Origin: UASB124 sp964446935
Lineage (GTDB): Bacteria > Babelota > Babeliae > Babelales > RVW-14
NCBI GenBank assembly: GCA_964446935.1
Contig: CAYUQI010000009.1
Span: 1 to 47,902 of the forward strand
Reading direction: 5' to 3'
Length of the DNA: 47,902 nt
The notes beneath the pieces were generated by a model that was not told the origin of the DNA, searched no databases, and worked only from the letters and a program-made list of their open reading frames with translations. Position 1 is the first letter of the stretch; each line of letters begins with the position of its first letter. Made by a program: the position numbers and the translations under genes. Shown piece after piece: positions 32,990 through 40,232 of the stretch.

Positions 32990-33727
32990 ATGAAAATTAC
33001 GCGCACGATAGTTATGGTGACGCTTGCTGCGATGTGCAATGTGTCGTTTATGGTTGCAGCAGAGCCACAACCAGTAGCAAAAGCGTGTTGTACAAACGAA
33101 TGTTGTCTCGCTGCTTGGAAAAAGATTGAACAATGGTTAATAATAGGAATCGACATTGCAGCACCGATAGTAAATCCATTAATAGCAGAGGAAGCTCGGA
33201 AAAGTTTAGCTAAGTTAAAGACTGATAATCCTGGCGCATTCGCAGCCCTTGTTGCAGTATGCCAAAATCCTGCTACGGATAAAATTGTAGATAGTGTCTA
33301 TCAAAAAGCATTAGCGGATTTGAATCTTGTTGATTCAAGTGGGACTGTTTCACCACTTATCAAAGCATTGGTTAAACTACTTGTTCCTGACATCACCACA
33401 ATTGTTACTGATACTACAACAGATAATGATACGCCGGTAAAAAAGGGTGTAACTAAGAGTGGTAAAGAGAAAGAGAAACTTGGAAGTAATTCAGAGGTTA
33501 AGGATCTTGCTAAAGCGTTAAGAGCTTGTTCGGTTGCCGAGGAGCCTTCTAAACAACAGCGTAGTTTCCTGAAAAAGGTTGGCAAGCGTATGGAAATAGC
33601 AGAGGTTGAGGATTGTATAACACAAGGTAAAATTACACAAGTTTATGGATATTGGAAAAAAATTAAAGTGCTAAAAAATGGACATAAAATAGAGGTGAAG
33701 CGATTTGTTCGAGTTGATCTAGACTAA
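32990..33727 (+). CDS. Exported hypothetical protein (245 aa)
   Basis: Not recognised. ATG 32990 is chosen because GAAGGAGGG stands just upstream and the signal peptide begins there (MKITRTIVMVTLAAMCNVSF...AAE); the frame is open from 32957. The mature part starts with a Cys cluster (ACCTNECC), then a helical region (about 40-130), a Thr/Asp-rich linker and a basic C terminus (KVLKNGHKIEVKRFVRV). The double CC pairs suggest disulphides or metal binding in the exported protein. Single-gene unit ending at a bidirectional terminator. Confidence 0.72.
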   Translation: MKITRTIVMVTLAAMCNVSFMVAAEPQPVAKACCTNECCLAAWKKIEQWLIIGIDIAAPIVNPLIAEEARKSLAKLKTDNPGAFAALVAVCQNPATDKIVDSVYQKALADLNLVDSSGTVSPLIKALVKLLVPDITTIVTDTTTDNDTPVKKGVTKSGKEKEKLGSNSEVKDLAKALRACSVAEEPSKQQRSFLKKVGKRMEIAEVEDCITQGKITQVYGYWKKIKVLKNGHKIEVKRFVRVDLD

Positions 33728-33742
33728 GTTTATTATAGTGAT

Positions 33743-33788
33743 ACAAAGAAAGAGAGGCGCCCGAATTCGGGCGCCTCTCTTTCTTTGT
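33743..33788. terminator. Bidirectional terminator, perfect 46-base palindrome
   Basis: The arm ACAAAGAAAGAGAGGCGCCC is mirrored around GAATTC. It lies between the convergent 32990 gene and rpmH, with T-rich ends in both directions. Confidence 0.9.
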
Positions 33789-33800
33789 AATAATCTTTGC

Positions 33801-33941
33801 TTACGCTGTCAAACGTTTACGCCCTTTGGCGCGGCGACGATTAACAATTTTTTGACCGTCCTTGGTTGCCATACGTTTGCGGAAACCGTGCTTTTTTTTA
33901 CGTCTACGGTTACTTGGATTATATGTTAACGCTAGTGGCAT
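33801..33941 (-). CDS. rpmH: Ribosomal protein bL34
   Basis: 46 residues. It starts MPLALTYNPSNRRRKKKHGF and contains RKRMATKDGQKIVNRRRAKG, then GRKRLTA, the typical bL34 pattern. AGGAG stands seven bases before the ATG. It is a component of the large ribosomal subunit. In most bacteria rpmH is followed by rnpA and yidC; here the next feature downstream is a terminator, so the usual cluster is broken. The gene upstream is the trigger-factor-like protein, 120 bases away. Confidence 0.96.
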   Translation of the reverse strand: MPLALTYNPSNRRRKKKHGFRKRMATKDGQKIVNRRRAKGRKRLTA

Positions 33942-34061
33942 ATCAAGCTCCTAAAATATATAAAAATCTATTTAAAATCGTATCTGTGAATCTACCCTGA
34001 AAATGATTTTAGGGCAAGAAAAGACTGCCAAACGCTTGTTTTTATGCGATTTTTGTTGAAT

Positions 34062-35429
34062 TTAGTGGGCTAGCGTGTTGATAACATGGTTAAGCGTTTT
34101 CTCCCGCATAACTGCCTGATTAAGAAGTGAGGCGTTAATCGGGTTAGTTGTTTCCTCTATGTTTTCCAGGAGTGGTTTGAAATAAATAAACTCTTTGAGA
34201 CGTTTATTGGTGAGTAGGTGGAGATATTGGTCAATGTCCTTCAACTCAACAGCAATATTTTCATTGTATGCGATTTGGTCAATGATGATTTCTTCTTTGA
34301 GTTGTTTTTCGGCCAACATTTCAACATATGCAGCAAAATCTCTTTGTCCCTTATAAACGTGATAATCTGGTTGTTTCGCAAGATTGACGATGATTGATTC
34401 TTCGCGTCTCAAAACCAAATGCTTTGGAACCTCAAAGCGATGTTTGGAAAGTAATAAGTGGAAGATTTCCTCAATGGTTGATTTACGTTGAGATACATCA
34501 TTGCGATACGAAAAAACTTCCATAAGCTTGTTGTGAACTTCGGCTTTGTTTTTCAGCTTGAACGTGTTTTTGAACGTTTCTACTGAAAAATGGCATCCTT
34601 TGATCAACGCCTTGATGGTAATAAGAAATGGATACGAAAGGTCATCGTTTTTTTGAATGGCTTCTTGGAGTATTAAGTTTCTTGTGCAAAATGAATGTCC
34701 GATTTCCTTTCCCAAAAGTTGCATGGAAAATTGATCTGATATTTCCTGATGCATAATTCTGAACCAAAAAGAACCAATAAGGTGATGCGAGATAGGTGCG
34801 TTGTTACTATCAAGAACAGCGGCATCAAAGAGTACCCAATCGTCATCTTCGACAATGGTGAGCGTTGCTTTTTTGGATGAAGATTTATTTTCAACAAAAG
34901 CAACAACTTGTTTGTCAAGGTCACGATAACGTTTACGTTTGGGTGGTTTAAAGGCAAAGTGTTTCCACTCCTTCAGTTCGATTGGATCTGCAACAGAAAT
35001 ATCAAAAAGAAAAATCATTTTTTTAGAGGATAACATTTCTATGGCATTGAGCCGTGGATAGTTAACGAGTGATATTTTGTGCGCGATGATTTCATTAATA
35101 AGGAAGTCAATAACCACATGATGAAACAAATAGTTTTTTGCTTTGTTGATAATTTCATTTTTAAAAAGTTCTTCGATGTACCCTGATGGCACGTTGCGTT
35201 GATCAAATCCTTCGATGGTATTACTTTTGAAATGTTCTGTCGTTTTGTTTAGTAATAAATCAACCAAGAGTTCGCTTACCTCAACGCGTGCATTCAAAAG
35301 GTGAGAAGACATCGGTGTTGAAATAAAAGATAAAAAATTATCACATTGTTGCTTATATTCTGCTATTGACGGTACCGCCATCAATTCTTCGGGAACTGGT
35401 AACGTGGCATCTGTCGTATCAATAATCAT
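34062..35429 (-). CDS. tig: Divergent trigger factor-like chaperone
   Basis: 455 residues, close to the usual trigger factor length. Domain order fits. The N-terminal ribosome-binding part (about 35-140) includes NTIEGFDQRNVPSGYIEELF, the place of the GFRxGxVP signature. A PPIase-like domain follows (about 185-275; WVLFDAAVLDSNN... HLIGSFWF...LLGKEIGHSF). The C-terminal helical arms run to the end (EEIFHLLLSKHRFEVPKHLV; EIIIDQIAYNENIAV). The Phe-Arg-Lys contact to ribosomal protein L23 reads Phe-Asp-Gln, so ribosome docking may be weak or changed. No signal peptide; cytoplasmic. Neighbours are tRNA-Leu upstream and rpmH downstream, not clpP/clpX. Call by pattern only. Confidence 0.7.
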   Translation of the reverse strand: MIIDTTDATLPVPEELMAVPSIAEYKQQCDNFLSFISTPMSSHLLNARVEVSELLVDLLLNKTTEHFKSNTIEGFDQRNVPSGYIEELFKNEIINKAKNYLFHHVVIDFLINEIIAHKISLVNYPRLNAIEMLSSKKMIFLFDISVADPIELKEWKHFAFKPPKRKRYRDLDKQVVAFVENKSSSKKATLTIVEDDDWVLFDAAVLDSNNAPISHHLIGSFWFRIMHQEISDQFSMQLLGKEIGHSFCTRNLILQEAIQKNDDLSYPFLITIKALIKGCHFSVETFKNTFKLKNKAEVHNKLMEVFSYRNDVSQRKSTIEEIFHLLLSKHRFEVPKHLVLRREESIIVNLAKQPDYHVYKGQRDFAAYVEMLAEKQLKEEIIIDQIAYNENIAVELKDIDQYLHLLTNKRLKEFIYFKPLLENIEETTNPINASLLNQAVMREKTLNHVINTLAH

Positions 35430-35527
35430 AACCCATCTCCTTACCTTTGGTTTTGATGATCACGGCCGCCCTCGTGCTCTGCGTTGTGGCGGGCAGATGT
35501 GGCCAACCGTAGCTCGTAAGAGCGAAG

Positions 35528-35637
35528 GTCCGTCTTCGCCATGGCTACGACGGGACAGCCTTCGTCAACTTTTCTATCAATATCACATCACTAGAGAAGT
35601 TGGCTTGCCCAGCCGTAGCCCATCGGGCGAAGGCTGG
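35528..35637 (-). repeat. tRNA-CCA-linked palindromic element, copy D
   Basis: 110 bases beginning on the CCA of tRNA-Leu(TAG). CCAGCCTTCG pairs with CGAAGGCTG, so the T-to-C change against other copies is matched by A-to-G on the other side. The first hairpin is GCCC-GAT-GGGC in place of GCTGC-TAC-GCAGC. The end reads GTCCCGTCGTAGCCATGGCGAAGACGGAC. Related sequence continues towards 35465. Confidence 0.87.
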
Positions 35638-35721
35638 TGCAAGGGAGGGGACTCGAACCCCTATCCTCTTTCGAGGGCTGGCTCCTAAGGCCAGTGCGTC
35701 TACCAGTTCCGCCACCCTTGC
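35635..35721 (-). tRNA. tRNA-Leu (anticodon TAG)
   Basis: 87 bases with encoded CCA. Acceptor GCAAGGG/CCCTTGC, anticodon stem CTGGC/GCCAG with loop CTTAGGA, long variable arm, T arm GGGGTTCGAGTCCCC. It stands on the same strand as the trigger-factor-like gene. Confidence 0.95.
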
Positions 35722-35845
35722 GGTGGATATCCTTTATTACACTTTACAAAGGATTGAAGGGATGGGCAATAAATTTTAGGAATTTAATGATTAATGACGT
35801 AGCTTTGTAACAGTGAAGATATTTCTTTTTTATTTAACATTGGCG

Positions 35846-35964
35846 ATAGACAGACGAAGCGGCGTAGCTGCGAGGGTCCAGCCTTCGCCTTTGCAAGGAT
35901 AATAATTTTATAGAGGTCAGATTCCTTTACTGGCCGTGCCATACGAAGCTTTAGCGAAGTATGG
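35846..35964 (-). repeat. tRNA-CCA-linked palindromic element, diverged copy E
   Basis: Starts on the CCA of tRNA-Lys with a variant hairpin (CCATACTTCGC TAAA GC TTC GTATGG, arms CCATAC/GTATGG). Then GGCCAGTAAAGG, a spacer, GGCGAAGGCTGGACC, and a block GCCGCTTCGTCTGTCTATCGCCAATGTT, which matches the middle of copy A. It looks like a rearranged or composite copy. Boundaries are approximate. Confidence 0.6.
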
Positions 35965-36037
35965 TGGGTTGCCAGGGACTCGAACCCTGAACCTGCAGAT
36001 TAAGAGTCTGTTGCTCTACCAATTGAGCTAGCAACCC
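35962..36037 (-). tRNA. tRNA-Lys (anticodon CTT)
   Basis: 76 bases with encoded CCA. Acceptor GGGTTGC/GCAACCC, anticodon stem ACAGA/TCTGC with loop CTCTTAA, T arm AGGGTTCGAGTCCCT. Upstream on the other strand is ruvB. Confidence 0.95.
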
Positions 36038-36130
36038 AGGTATTTCAAGACTCCATAAAGCTTATCACATTTAATAAGGAATTAAAGTTTTTTGATTATG
36101 CATGAGTGTGGTAGACTGGGTGATGTATTT

Positions 36131-36184
36131 TGTCACCCCGAATTTCCACCCAATCATGGATCCGGAAACGAGTTCAGGATGACA
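36131..36184. repeat. Palindromic repeat, second copy of the TGTCACCC family
   Basis: TGTCACCCCGAATTTCC...GGATCCGGAAACGAGTTCAGGATGACA. The right arm is complete; the left arm is shortened. It lies just before ruvB and is the reason the longer ruvB frame should not be used. Confidence 0.65.
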
Positions 36185-36214
36185 CCTTATCTTCTCAAGG
36201 ACCAAGGTATTACT

Positions 36215-37252
36215 ATGAATCTTTTAGCTCCCATTGAACTCCTTAATCTCCAAGAAACCCCGGAAGACAAAGTTTTAAGCTTTGACCCAAGTAATTTTGA
36301 TGAATATTTGGGACAAGATGGTGTTAAAGGCAAACTTAAAGTGTACGTCGAGGCTGCAAAAATGCGGCAAGAACCGCTTGATCATTTTCTCCTTTTTGGT
36401 CCCCCTGGACTTGGCAAGACAACGCTTGCTCGTGTGATCGCCAAAGAAATGGGCGTTCCTATGAAAATTACCAGTGCGCCTATTTTAGAACGTACCGGTG
36501 ATTTGGTAGCTATCTTATCAAGCATCGGTCCTTCTGAAATTTTATTTATTGATGAAATTCATCGGCTGCCTAAAAACGTTGAAGAAATTTTATACAGCGC
36601 CATGGAACAGTTTTGTGTTGATGTGATTATTGGGCAGGGAGCTGGTGCCAAATCAATACGCTTGCCATTGCAGCGGTTTACGCTCATTGGTGCGACTACT
36701 AAAACGTCATTAATTTCTGGACCACTACAAACGCGCTTTGGTATTGTTGAACGTCTTGATTTTTATGAACCCGCAGATTTATCTCACATTGTTATGCAAA
36801 ACGCACAATTTCTTGGTATGCCAATTTTGCCTGAAGCTGCACTGTGCATAGGTAAGCGCGCGCGAGGAACGCCTCGAATTGTTAAGCGTATTTTGCGTCG
36901 TGTACGAGATTTTGCTCAAGTGCACAAATTTCCGATTATTGATACACAGATTGTTGATCAAGCGTTGCATTTTTTAGGAATCGATGAAGATGGACTTAAT
37001 AAGCTTGATCGCGATTTGTTAATGCACATTATCAAAGATTTTGGAGGCGGTCCGGTTGGAGTTGAGACATTGGCGGCAATGACGGGTGAGGAGCGTGAGA
37101 CGCTCGAGGATGTTGTTGAACCATTTCTCTTGCGAATGGGGTTGTTGCAAAAAACTCCACGCGGTCGAATGATACCAGCAAAAAAAATTCCATTATTGGT
37201 ACGTAAATTGGGGGGGATTGTTTCACCAGAACAGGGCTCCCTATTTGAATGA
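36215..37252 (+). CDS. ruvB: Holliday junction DNA helicase RuvB
   Basis: 345 residues from ATG 36215. The frame is open from 36092, but that part overlaps a repeat, and AAGG stands eight bases before the chosen start. AAA+ motor: Walker A GPPGLGKT near 62, Walker B ILFIDEIHRL near 105, sensor GATTKTSLISGPLQTRFGI near 155. The C-terminal winged helix (LDRDLLMHIIKDFGGGPVGVETLAA) covers 250-330. It drives branch migration with RuvA in recombination repair. RuvA and RuvC are not in this window. Confidence 0.96.
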   Translation: MNLLAPIELLNLQETPEDKVLSFDPSNFDEYLGQDGVKGKLKVYVEAAKMRQEPLDHFLLFGPPGLGKTTLARVIAKEMGVPMKITSAPILERTGDLVAILSSIGPSEILFIDEIHRLPKNVEEILYSAMEQFCVDVIIGQGAGAKSIRLPLQRFTLIGATTKTSLISGPLQTRFGIVERLDFYEPADLSHIVMQNAQFLGMPILPEAALCIGKRARGTPRIVKRILRRVRDFAQVHKFPIIDTQIVDQALHFLGIDEDGLNKLDRDLLMHIIKDFGGGPVGVETLAAMTGEERETLEDVVEPFLLRMGLLQKTPRGRMIPAKKIPLLVRKLGGIVSPEQGSLFE

Positions 37253-37432
37253 GGAAGCTGGAGTGCAAGGATAGTACAATCTTTTAGCCTTTCAGTAGTT
37301 TTTACAACCTTTCAATTTGTAATAATTGATTTAATAATATTGTCTCATTTGTTACAGCCTGAAACGATGTGCGCTATGCGATTATAAACAGTATATAAAT
37401 CCGGGGAGCGAGGCGCCTTTTTGCGGGAATTT

Positions 37433-37460
37433 TTTACAAATGTAAAAAATGGTTTATGAT
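37433..37460 (+). promoter_or_regulatory. Possible sigma70 promoter of the ankyrin gene
   Basis: TTTACA, 16-base spacer, TATGAT, ending 50 bases before the ATG at 37511. Moderate match. The rest of 37253-37510 shows nothing I can defend. Confidence 0.4.
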
Positions 37461-37510
37461 CGATGTAGATAAATAAAATATTGTAAAATTATTTTTAATA
37501 GGAGGTTTTC

Positions 37511-38464
37511 ATGGAATTTTTTAAAAAGACAAACACAAAGTCCTTATTTGGCCTTGCATGTCTTTTGGTTTGTGTTGTTTCAAATACTGCTTTCTCGGCA
37601 GAAAAGAAACCAACCCAAAAAATAAACCCTGAAGAAATAATTCAAGCGGCAAAACGTGGAAAGGGGGCACGAGTACTCAAACTAGTGAAGCAAAATCCCG
37701 GACAGATAGATTTTGCAACAAATCGCACCAACGCTACCTCTCTTCACCAGTTTGCGGCGCAAGGTAACGTCGAAATGGTAAGGAAGCTTATCAAACAAGG
37801 AGCAAATCCTTATTCGAAGGATATTGAAGGTAAAACTCTTTTGTTTAAATTTTTACAAAGTGATGTAGGCGAGGAAGATGGCGGGAATTGGAAGTCATTT
37901 GTTTATTTTGTAAAATATTGTACAAAACACCCTGAAATAGATGAGGATGATAATCCAATTAAATTAAGTTTTGGAATAACAGATAAACATGGTAATACAC
38001 TTTTACACGAAGCAGTAGCAAAGGGCAGTTCTTTCTGGGTTAGAAAATTGATAGAAGAACTTGCCAAAAATGATACGAAAAAGAAACCTTATGGTTTAAA
38101 GCTTTCACTTGGGGAATACCAAACCATTTTATTAGCAAGAAATAATCCACCCAAAATAAAGACTATTGATGAAAATGGCCATGCTATCTTTAAAATGATA
38201 GACGGGGCAACCGCATTTGAGTTAGCCCTCTCAAAATATAAAGAAACCACGGATGCGAGCAAAAAAATAAAATATATTGCAATAAGAATGTTGTTATTTG
38301 ACGAAGCGCAACGGGTAGAAAAGGAAATGGCTTCATTAGCACTACAAGTACCAACAGAATCACAAGAAAAAGAAAAAGTTAAGGAAGATGCAGAAAACGA
38401 CGCTGATAGTGATGAGTATCAAGACGCTCAAGATCAAGATGTTAAAGCTGACGATGTTAAATAA
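37511..38464 (+). CDS. Exported ankyrin-repeat protein
   Basis: 317 residues. Signal peptide 1-30 (LFGLACLLVCVVSNTAFSAE). Ankyrin units follow: TNATSLHQFAAQGNVEMVRKLIKQGANPY (about 75-105), a KDIEGKTLLFKFL unit, and DKHGNTLLHEAVAKGSSFWVRKLIEEL (about 157-185). A later DENGHAIFKMIDGATAFELAL segment may be a decayed unit. The tail is acidic and disordered (EDAENDADSDEYQDAQDQD). Ankyrin repeats bind proteins, and exported forms are common among effectors of intracellular bacteria. GGAGG before the ATG. Convergent with the cPLA2-like gene, with a terminator between. Confidence 0.87.
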   Translation: MEFFKKTNTKSLFGLACLLVCVVSNTAFSAEKKPTQKINPEEIIQAAKRGKGARVLKLVKQNPGQIDFATNRTNATSLHQFAAQGNVEMVRKLIKQGANPYSKDIEGKTLLFKFLQSDVGEEDGGNWKSFVYFVKYCTKHPEIDEDDNPIKLSFGITDKHGNTLLHEAVAKGSSFWVRKLIEELAKNDTKKKPYGLKLSLGEYQTILLARNNPPKIKTIDENGHAIFKMIDGATAFELALSKYKETTDASKKIKYIAIRMLLFDEAQRVEKEMASLALQVPTESQEKEKVKEDAENDADSDEYQDAQDQDVKADDVK

Positions 38465-38499
38465 TTAAAAAAGATATTCAAAACAAAAGATAGAAATTG

Positions 38500-38529
38500 A
38501 AGAGAGCCCCGGATACCCGGGGCTCTCTT
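38500..38529 (+). terminator. Terminator after the ankyrin gene
   Basis: 13-bp stem AAGAGAGCCCCGG/CCGGGGCTCTCTT with loop ATAC. The bases following it are lost in the N run. Confidence 0.8.
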
Positions 38530-38629
38530 NNNNNNNNNNNNNNNNNNNNNNNNNNNNNNNNNNNNNNNNNNNNNNNNNNNNNNNNNNNNNNNNNNNNNNN
38601 NNNNNNNNNNNNNNNNNNNNNNNNNNNNN
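38530..38629. other. Assembly gap (100 N) at the 3' end of a cPLA2-like gene
   Basis: Exactly 100 N; it hides the stop codon and the last residues of the gene at 38630-40009. Confidence 0.99.
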
Positions 38630-40009
38630 ATCAAATGTTTCTGGTGGTACATGAAAATCAGTTGATGAAAGCGATACTAAGTTTGGTATGTAAATGATGG
38701 TGGGAACGGATGAGTTGTGTTCATCATACAGGATTGAAAGCGTCTTTGTCGTAAGGTCATTATAATCAATTGGTGGCATAGGCTTGCCGGCCTGCTGTGC
38801 GTATTTATAAACATCTCTCATTGGATTGGTGAGGGGATTGCGACAATCTCCTGAAGCATCACATACAAAAATAATAGGAAGTGCTCGTCTGAATATTGGA
38901 TCTACTGCAACGTTGATAGCATTGCCGCCGTCAGTGAAGCTAAGGTATTTATCCTTATTGAGAGGATGCCCTGATAGTTGGTAAACCCAACTATACACCT
39001 CAGGTGGCGATATTCGCTTACTCCAAAACCATTTCCATATCCAGGTAAAGGGAATAGGAATTGGAAATTTAAATTCTTCTTCTATGAATTCACGTAAGGC
39101 ATTAATAAGGTCATACGCGTTTTCGGCATAAAACGCTCCCCATAATCCCATAAGATATGCAAGTGTTTCGCCAGAGTAAGCGTCATTGCTTATGCCGTTG
39201 TTGAAATATTTACCAAAAGCTTCAGGAACAATCCATCCACTCAAATAACAGCTACCAATGGCAAAAGGCGAAAACTCTGCCCATTTGTAAGGATCTGTTT
39301 CACCATGAATGGCTGAAAAAAGAGGAATAGGATGAGAGCCATCGTGAGCGCGTGAATATAAATCCTGGAGCTTAGCTTTTAAGATGTTGTCTTTTCCTAA
39401 ATACACCAAGCCAACAATACTTGCCCAAATGTCGTTGATACCGATTTCTCTGCCTTGTTTATGCTTATATTCCAATTGTTCTTTGATCTCTTTGACGGGA
39501 ATGTCACTGATGGCTGGATTGTTGAGTTGTTTTCGAAGAAAGACCCCTAGATCAGCAAGTCCAACATCATGATAAAACCATGATGCGGTGCTCCATGTCG
39601 AACCAGAAAGTGTTGCAATATAAGTTATTGCATCAAGAAGACTATATTTCCCTTCATCATCAAGCCGCATTAATTCAAATGCTTGTAAAAGAGCAAGTGT
39701 TGCTATGGCTGCTCGATTGCTTCCACCGCTACAAGCGATGCCAATGAATGGAATTTGGGATAGTGATTCGCCATATAATGCAGATAAAGCCTTATTGTTT
39801 TTGATAAAGCGATTGCTTAAGGCTTCCTTTTCGGCTGTGCAGAGTGTGTTTGATGTGGAAACGTACCAGGAGCCAGCTGAAGAGTCTGGTGCCATTACCT
39901 CCCAATCTTCATCAAAGGGGCTGCACATGGGGTGTGCTGATGGGATAAAGAGGGGGATAGTTACGGATGACAAAAAGCCTAAGAAGAGTAGTTGTTTGAA
40001 GAGTTTCAT
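38630..40009 (-). CDS. Exported cytosolic-phospholipase-A2-like protein, copy 1 (3' end in gap)
   Basis: At least 460 residues; the C terminus (about 45 residues by comparison with copy 2) is lost in the gap. ATG 40009 has AGGA about eight bases upstream and starts a signal peptide (LLFLGFLSSVTIPLFIPSAH). Motifs of the PLA2_B/cPLA2 family: oxyanion-type GIACSGGSNRAAIA (Arg kept, third Gly is Ser), nucleophile TLSGSTWSTASW, and the Asp in FTDGGNAIN. Cleaves phospholipids by inference. This family is mainly eukaryotic; with a signal peptide it could act on host membranes. Paralogue of the next gene upstream. Confidence 0.82.
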
Positions 40010-40046
40010 GAAAGTTCCTGTTTTTAAAGGGCATTCGGTAAAGTAT

Positions 40047-40201
40047 CCGTTCGTGGTGAGGAACGAGGCTGTAGGCCGAGTGTCTCGAACCATGAACTCA
40101 TTAAAAAAATTTTATTAATCTGTTATAGCTAATAAAAATTTGTTATACGGTGTTCATGATTCGAGACGCAATACTGCGTATTGCTCCTCACCACGAACGG
40201 G
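40047..40201. repeat. Long inverted repeat between the cPLA2-like genes
   Basis: Left arm 40047-40097 (CCGTTCGTGGTGAGGA...TCTCGAACCATGAAC), right arm 40152-40201, whose reverse complement is CCCGTTCGTGGTGAGGA...TCTCGAATCATGAAC. The ends of the arms match and the middle ~18 bases differ (the right arm has its own GCAATAC/GTATTGC palindrome). The 54 bases between are AT-rich. Only copy in this window. Confidence 0.8.
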
Positions 40202-40232
40202 ATTAATTGAAAACTGACACCTGACAGTTCCC

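Noticed and set aside
18840..35964. CRISPR array
   Set aside because: Repeat copies are far apart, tied to tRNA ends, and have no regular spacers; no cas genes are present.
36092..36214. N-terminal extension of ruvB
   Set aside because: It is encoded by a palindromic repeat; the family start matches ATG 36215.
38497..38697. Frames that cross N runs on the opposite strand
   Set aside because: They exist only because N is read as open sequence.
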